Of a stretch of 9,472 bases of DNA, positions 5,888 to 9,472 are shown in pieces. The DNA is from Pseudomonadota bacterium (GTDB lineage: Bacteria > Pseudomonadota > Gammaproteobacteria > Burkholderiales > Ferrovaceae). How positions within the stretch are numbered: the first letter of the stretch is position 1; every line of letters begins with the position of its first letter. The position numbers and the translations under genes are program-made. The DNA is taken from assembly GCA_021811005.1 (NCBI GenBank), contig JAJZPY010000081.1:1-9472 (forward strand). The letters are read 5' to 3'. Under the pieces are notes generated by a model. That model was given only the letters and a program-made list of their open reading frames with translations. It made no database searches and was not told where the DNA came from.

Positions 5888-6876
5888 TCGGCATGCAGGC
5901 CCAGGCGCTCGAACAGGCGGCGATCCCGTTCCACGTCCGGATTGCCGGTGGTGAGCAGCCGTTCGCCATAGAAAATCGAATTGGCTCCGGCGAGAAAACA
6001 CAGGGCCTGCATTTCGTCGGAAAGGGATTCCCGTCCGGCGGACAGGCGCACGCGCGATGCGGGCATGGTGATGCGCGCGCAGGCGATGGTGCGCACGAAT
6101 TCGAACGGGTCGAGCGGTTCCGTGCCATGGAGCGGCGTGCCTTCCACCTGGACCAGCAGGTTGATGGGGACCGATTCCGGGGCGGGATCGAGGTTGGCCA
6201 GTTCGGTCAGGAGCCCGGCACGCACCTGCCGGGTTTCGCCCATGCCGACAATGCCGCCGCAGCACACGTGCATGCCGGCATGGCGCACGGCTTGCAGGGT
6301 GTCCAGGCGGTCCTGGTAGTCCCTGGTGTGGATGACGTCGCCGTAAAACTCGCGGGACGTGTCGAGATTGTGGTTGTAATAGTCCAGCCCGGCCTGTTTC
6401 AGGCGTTCGGCCTGGGCCGGCTTGAGCATGCCCAGGGTGGCGCAGGTTTCAAGGCCCAGGGCGCGCACGCCTTCGATCATGTGGATGACCGCATCCAGGT
6501 CGCGTTCCTTCGGGCTGCGCCAGGCGGCCCCCATGCAGAAACGCGAGGCGCCGGAGTCTTTGGCGGCGCGGGCAGCGACCAGGACTTCTTCCGTGGACAG
6601 GATGGCCTGGTTGGCCACGGCCGTGGGATGCCGGATCGATTGCGGGCAATAGCCGCAGTCTTCCGGGCAACCGCCGGTTTTCACCGAAAGCAGCGTGGAG
6701 AGCTGCACCCCGTTGGGATCGAAATGGGCGCGGTGGACGGACTGGGCGCGCCAGATGAGATCGTTGAAGGGGAGTGCAAAAAGGGCTTCAACGGCTTCCA
6801 CGGACCAAACCGTGGTGTTTTTCGAGGGCGAAGGTTGCGCGTTTTGCGTGCGCGACACAGTAGAATGAGTATCCAT
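5884..6876 (-). CDS. bioB: Biotin synthase (radical SAM)
   Basis: Radical SAM enzyme that inserts sulfur into dethiobiotin in the last step of biotin synthesis. Numbered from the ATG at 6876 (330 residues), the [4Fe-4S]/SAM motif CPEDCGYC gives C70, C74 and C77. The [2Fe-2S] ligands are C114 (RFCMGAAWR), C145 (LETCATLG), C205 (HVCCGGIVGMGE) and R277 (VRLSAGRES), so all catalytic ligands are present. Other family blocks include YYNHNLDTS and INLLVQVEGTPL. Start choice is uncertain: an in-frame ATG at 6939 would give 351 residues but would overlap the divergent comF start by 2 bp. The ATG at 6876 leaves about 22 residues before the conserved VWSVEAV, which fits the family better. Neither has a good Shine-Dalgarno. 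bioC follows with a 4-nt overlap, indicating co-translation. bioA, bioF and bioD are not in the window. Confidence 0.93.
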   Translation of the reverse strand: MDTHSTVSRTQNAQPSPSKNTTVWSVEAVEALFALPFNDLIWRAQSVHRAHFDPNGVQLSTLLSVKTGGCPEDCGYCPQSIRHPTAVANQAILSTEEVLVAARAAKDSGASRFCMGAAWRSPKERDLDAVIHMIEGVRALGLETCATLGMLKPAQAERLKQAGLDYYNHNLDTSREFYGDVIHTRDYQDRLDTLQAVRHAGMHVCCGGIVGMGETRQVRAGLLTELANLDPAPESVPINLLVQVEGTPLHGTEPLDPFEFVRTIACARITMPASRVRLSAGRESLSDEMQALCFLAGANSIFYGERLLTTGNPDVERDRRLFERLGLHAE

Positions 6877-6937
6877 GCCGGGATGATCAAGGACCGGCAA
6901 CCTCTTTGTCAAATCATGCAGCGTTGTCTGTCCCGTC
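6877..6937. promoter_or_regulatory. bioB-comF divergent spacer with possible bioB -35 box
   Basis: This 61-bp spacer must hold control signals for both genes if bioB starts at 6876. On the minus strand a perfect TTGACA lies at 6912-6907; the best partner -10 at 18 bp is GATCAT (6888-6883, four matches), which would put the start of transcription almost on the bioB ATG. For comF, no convincing sigma70 pair is seen. TAGAAT at 6861-6866 is a possible plus-strand -10 inside bioB but lacks a well-spaced -35. I see no TTGTAAACC-type BirA operator dyad. Confidence 0.3.
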
Positions 6938-7618
6938 ATGATCCTGTCGTCACTTTGGCCGCACCAATGTTTCCTGTGCGGCGCAGCGCACGAAGCATCC
7001 GCTGCGCTGTGTCCCCGCTGCTGGTCCGCCTTGCCGCCGCCCGCGCGGCCCGCTTGCCCCCGTTGCGGCGAAGCCAGCCCCCTGGCGGGGGAATGTCGCT
7101 GCTGCCGGCAGCTTGAGCCGGTCTTTGATGAAACGGTGGCCGCTTTCGCGTACCGTTATCCGGTGGATGTCCTGGTCAGGCGCCTCAAGTACGGAGGCGC
7201 CCTGCAGCTGGCGCCGTTGCTGGCCAGCGGGCTGTCTCAAGCCCTGGCCGGTCGAGAGATGCCGGACCTGCTGGTGGCCATGCCGCTGTCGCCGCGGCGA
7301 TGGCGTCGGCGCGGCTACAATCAGGCCCACGAAATTGCGCGCCGGGTTGCGGTTCACTGCGGCCGGCCACTGGAGCCGGCCCTGGAACGGTTGCGCGACA
7401 CGCCAGCCCAGGCGGGGCTCACGGCCGTGCGGCGGCGGGACAACCTGATCGGGGCTTTTCGCTGCCGCAGTCCGGTGGCCGGCTTGCGGGTGGCCCTGGT
7501 GGACGATGTCATGACCAGCGGCGCCACCCTGGATGCCGCCGCGCGTGCCCTGAAAGCGGCGGGAGCCTGCCGTGTGAGCGCCTGGGTGGTGGCCAGGACC
7601 CCGGCCCCTGAATTCTGA
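6938..7618 (+). CDS. comF: ComF family protein (zinc-ribbon phosphoribosyltransferase-like)
   Basis: A 226-residue ComF-like protein. The N-terminus has CxxC pairs C11/C14, C25/C28 and C40/C43, plus C53, C55 and C56, probably binding zinc. The C-terminal type I phosphoribosyltransferase domain carries the PRPP-binding loop VALVDDVMTSGAT at about 185-197, with the paired Asp at 189-190. RRLKYGG (81-87) and RRWRRRGYNQAHEIAR are also typical of ComF. In naturally competent bacteria such as Haemophilus and Bacillus, ComF is needed for DNA uptake, but homologues also occur where competence is unproven, and the reaction (if any) is not established. No other competence gene is nearby. The start overlaps the alternative bioB start; no Shine-Dalgarno is visible before the ATG. 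trmL follows after 9 bp, so the two are probably co-transcribed. Confidence 0.92.
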   Translation: MILSSLWPHQCFLCGAAHEASAALCPRCWSALPPPARPACPRCGEASPLAGECRCCRQLEPVFDETVAAFAYRYPVDVLVRRLKYGGALQLAPLLASGLSQALAGREMPDLLVAMPLSPRRWRRRGYNQAHEIARRVAVHCGRPLEPALERLRDTPAQAGLTAVRRRDNLIGAFRCRSPVAGLRVALVDDVMTSGATLDAAARALKAAGACRVSAWVVARTPAPEF

Positions 7619-7621
7619 GGA
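7617..7621 (+). promoter_or_regulatory. Ribosome binding site of trmL
   Basis: GAGGA lies 6 nt before the ATG at 7628 and overlaps the comF stop codon (TGA 7616-7618), suggesting translational coupling. It favours the ATG over an in-frame TTG at 7622, which would leave no spacing. Confidence 0.65.
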
Positions 7622-7627
7622 TTGAAC

Positions 7628-8092
7628 ATGTTTGACGTGGTGCTGTTTCAACCGGAAATTCCGCCCAACACGGGCAACATCATCCGCCTGTGCGCCAATA
7701 CCGGCGCGCGCCTGCATTTGATCGAACCGCTCGGTTTCGACATCTCCGACCGCCAGTTGCGCCGGGCCGGCCTCGACTACCACGAAAGCGCCGTGATGCG
7801 CGTGCATGCGGGATGGAGCGCCTGCCGGCAGGCGCTGGAAGGCCGGCGCTGGTTTGCCCTCACCACCAAGGCCGTGCGCCGTCATACGGAACCGGCCTAC
7901 CAGGCGGGCGATGTTTTCCTGCTGGGCCCTGAAACGAGCGGCTTGCCGCAAGCGGTACTGCAGGAATTCGACGAGACGCAACGGCTGCGGCTGCCGATGG
8001 TGCCGGGCAGCCGCAGTCTCAATCTGTCCAACGCGGCGGCCGTGATGGTGTTCGAAGGCTGGCGCCAGCTGGGGTTTGCAGGGGCCGTATAG
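7628..8092 (+). CDS. trmL: tRNA (cytidine/uridine-34-2'-O)-methyltransferase TrmL
   Basis: SPOUT-class methyltransferase predicted to add a 2'-O-methyl group to the wobble nucleotide (position 34) of leucine tRNAs, using SAM and acting as a dimer. The 154-residue single-domain length matches the family (E. coli TrmL, 157). Motif 1 is PEIPPNTGNIIRLCANTG near 9-26. Motif 2 is FLLGPETSGLP at 97-107, and motif 3 is PMVPGSRSLNLSNAAAV near 123-139; motifs 2 and 3 form the SAM-binding trefoil knot. The SLNLSNA sequence is the usual family signature. The start is the ATG with GAGGA upstream. The gene is coupled to comF and stops 5 bp before the convergent gpsA stop. The short length and lack of an N-terminal RNA-binding extension argue against RlmB/TrmH-type relatives. 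Confidence 0.95.
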   Translation: MFDVVLFQPEIPPNTGNIIRLCANTGARLHLIEPLGFDISDRQLRRAGLDYHESAVMRVHAGWSACRQALEGRRWFALTTKAVRRHTEPAYQAGDVFLLGPETSGLPQAVLQEFDETQRLRLPMVPGSRSLNLSNAAAVMVFEGWRQLGFAGAV

Positions 8093-8097
8093 CGAGG

Positions 8098-9081
8098 CTA
8101 TTCGGAACGGGGTTCGCGCGAAAGCAGCGCTTCCACGGCTTCATGGGCCGTGAGCGCCCCGGCCAGGACGCCCTGGACGGCTTCCGTGATGGGCATTTCC
8201 ACCTGATGGTGGCGGGCCAGGGCCACGGCGGAGGCTGCCGAAGTCACTCCTTCCGCCACATGGCCCAGCTTTTCGAGAATCTCGGCCAGGGTTTCGCCCC
8301 GCCCAAGTCCCTGCCCGACGCGGTAATTTCTTGAGAGGGGGCCGGTGCAGGTGAGCACCAGGTCTCCCAGTCCCGACAGGCCCATGAACGTTTCCGAACG
8401 CCCCCCCAGAACCACCCCCAGGCGCGCGATTTCAGCCAGGCCCCGGGTGACGAGTGCGGCACGGGCGTTGAATCCCAGCCCCAGCTGATCGGAAAGGCCG
8501 GTGGCGATGGCAATGACGTTCTTGAGTGCGCCGGCGATTTCCACCCCCACCAGGTCGGTGCTGGAATACAGGCGCAGCCGGTGCCCATGGAGCGCGTGGG
8601 CCGTTTCCCGGGCGAAGGCAGGGTGAGGGGAGGCCAGCGTGATGGCCGCCGGCAGGCCGGCAGCGACTTCCTCGGCAAAGCTGGGGCCGGACAGCACGCC
8701 GCTCAGGGTGCCTGCAGCAACCGTTTCGGCCACGGTCTGGTGCGGCAGATAGCCGCTGTCCGGATCGAATCCCTTGCAGGCCCACAGCAGCGGCAATTTC
8801 GGCTGGCAATGCCGCAGCTGTTGCAGCGTGTCGCGCAAGGCCGCCACGGGAACTGCCAGGATCGCCAGGTCGGCACCGGCCACCGCTTCATGCAGGTCCG
8901 CGGTTACGGCAAGCTGCGGCGGCAGCAGGTGGTTGGGCAGATAGCGGCGGTTGATGCGGCTGGTGCGCATCTCACCCATGGTGGCCGGATTGCGTCCCCA
9001 CAACGTGCTGGGATGCCGGCCGATGAAGCTGATGGCCAGGGCCGTTCCCCAGGCGCCGGCACCGAGGATGGCCAGTTTCAT
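8098..9081 (-). CDS. gpsA: Glycerol-3-phosphate dehydrogenase [NAD(P)+]
   Basis: Cytoplasmic enzyme that reduces dihydroxyacetone phosphate to sn-glycerol 3-phosphate, the backbone for phospholipid synthesis. The 327 residues contain the N-terminal Rossmann motif LAILGAGAWGTALA, with GAGAWG at 7-12. LWACKGFDP carries conserved K103, and SGPSFAEEVA is at 131-140. The catalytic Lys is K187 in GALKNVIAIATG. The C-terminal domain includes NARAALVTRG, MGLSGLGDLVLTCTG and SRNYRVGQGLG, all standard GpsA blocks. The length matches the bacterial family (about 330-340), and no key residue is missing. The ATG lies 4 bp after the secB stop with no clear Shine-Dalgarno, so translation is probably coupled to secB. 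A secB-gpsA arrangement is common in proteobacteria. The gene converges with trmL. Confidence 0.97.
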   Translation of the reverse strand: MKLAILGAGAWGTALAISFIGRHPSTLWGRNPATMGEMRTSRINRRYLPNHLLPPQLAVTADLHEAVAGADLAILAVPVAALRDTLQQLRHCQPKLPLLWACKGFDPDSGYLPHQTVAETVAAGTLSGVLSGPSFAEEVAAGLPAAITLASPHPAFARETAHALHGHRLRLYSSTDLVGVEIAGALKNVIAIATGLSDQLGLGFNARAALVTRGLAEIARLGVVLGGRSETFMGLSGLGDLVLTCTGPLSRNYRVGQGLGRGETLAEILEKLGHVAEGVTSAASAVALARHHQVEMPITEAVQGVLAGALTAHEAVEALLSREPRSE

Positions 9082-9085
9082 GGCG

Positions 9086-9472
9086 TTACTGGGTGACCGG
9101 TGATGCCGGCGCAGCCTGGGCCTGGGCTTCCTGCAGGCGCTGCTGGAAGAGCGCTTCGAAATTGACCGGGTTGAGCACCACGGGCGGGAAACCGGCGCGG
9201 GTCACCAGATCGGAAACCGCTTCGCGCGCATACGGGAACAGGATGCCGGGACAGGTGACGCCCAGCACGTAGGGCATGTCGGCGGCCGGGATGTTTTCCA
9301 GGCGGAATATGCCGGCTTGGGCCACTTCCACCAGGAACATGGTCTTGTCGCCCACCTTCGCCGTCACGGTGACGGAAACGGCCACCTGGAAGATGCCCGC
9401 GTCCACCGGTTCGCTGCTGTTGGAAAGTTGCACCTCCACTTGCGGGGTGTCGCGCTCCAGGAAAATCTGGTG
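9086..9472 (-). CDS. secB: Protein-export chaperone SecB, C-terminal part
   Basis: Cytosolic tetrameric chaperone that keeps precursor proteins unfolded and hands them to SecA for export. The frame is open to the right edge, so the N-terminus is missing: 128 residues are visible, beginning HQIFLERDTPQVEVQLSN, which aligns with the early strand of E. coli SecB (HVFQKDWQPEVKLDL). About 25-30 residues should lie beyond the window. The GTG at 9439 is an internal Val, not a start. VSVTVTAKVGDKTMFLVEV, GIFRLENIP, CPGILFPYAREAVSDLV and GFPPVVLNPVNFEALF are classic SecB blocks. The tail is Ala/Gln-rich, as is usual for the flexible C-terminus. gpsA follows after 4 bp. Confidence 0.96.
   Translation of the reverse strand, partial: HQIFLERDTPQVEVQLSNSSEPVDAGIFQVAVSVTVTAKVGDKTMFLVEVAQAGIFRLENIPAADMPYVLGVTCPGILFPYAREAVSDLVTRAGFPPVVLNPVNFEALFQQRLQEAQAQAAPASPVTQ

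Noticed and set aside
5888..6265. Upstream extension of BioC to an ATG at 6265
   Set aside because: It would run through bioB in another frame, and BioC homology begins just after the GTG at 5887, which overlaps the bioB stop.
6877..6937. Possible BirA/biotin operator before bioB
   Set aside because: I looked for a TTGTAAACC / GGTTTACAA dyad and found only TTGACA and GGTTGCC fragments without symmetry.
5809..7116. A 435-codon open frame on the plus strand across bioB and into comF
   Set aside because: It is antisense to bioB, where all iron-sulfur ligands are intact, and out of frame with comF. No domain is recognisable.
7269..7276. GCTGGTGG, identical to the E. coli Chi site
   Set aside because: A single GC-rich octamer inside comF is expected by chance, and Chi sequences differ between bacterial groups.
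6938..8092. Competence-related system around comF
   Set aside because: No other DNA uptake gene or uptake-signal repeat is present. The neighbours are housekeeping genes.

Overview
The window is a GC-rich, densely packed stretch of ordinary bacterial chromosome. The gene content points to a betaproteobacterium, probably Burkholderiales, by inference only. The pointers are an EarP / Arg32-type EF-P pair, a proteobacterial SecB, a DadA-type D-amino acid dehydrogenase, and a comF-trmL block facing a gpsA-secB block. There are no mobile elements, CRISPR arrays, rRNA genes, or tRNA genes that I can recognise. Ten complete genes are present, plus one truncated gene at each edge.

Layout. At the left edge is the 3' part of a GlcG/HbpS-like gene (+). 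It is followed by earP (+), efp (+) and a putative esterase gene (+). EarP is the enzyme predicted to rhamnosylate EF-P at Arg32, so earP and efp form a functional pair; efp also appears to have its own promoter, whose -10 box sits on the earP stop codon. The esterase gene converges with dadA (-), and the two overlap by 20 bp. The roughly 130 bp between dadA and ppa is the longest non-coding stretch. It carries a perfect TATAAT for ppa (+), with a 10-bp palindrome just upstream. ppa converges with bioC (-) at a 5-bp gap. bioC lies downstream of bioB (-) with a GTGA start/stop overlap. bioB is divergent from comF (+), which is followed by trmL (+). trmL converges with gpsA (-), again at a 5-bp gap, and gpsA lies 4 bp downstream of secB (-), which runs off the right edge.

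Functions are mostly core housekeeping: translation (EarP/EF-P, TrmL), pyrophosphate removal (Ppa), biotin synthesis (BioB, BioC), phospholipid precursor supply (GpsA), protein export (SecB) and D-amino acid oxidation (DadA). The least understood gene is the esterase after efp. I see no evidence of a novel defence, mobile or biosynthetic system. The points worth a second look are architectural: three convergent junctions with essentially no spacer, a promoter built on a stop codon, a palindrome next to the ppa promoter, and an ambiguous bioB start over the comF start. No gene-free stretch exceeds 300 bases.
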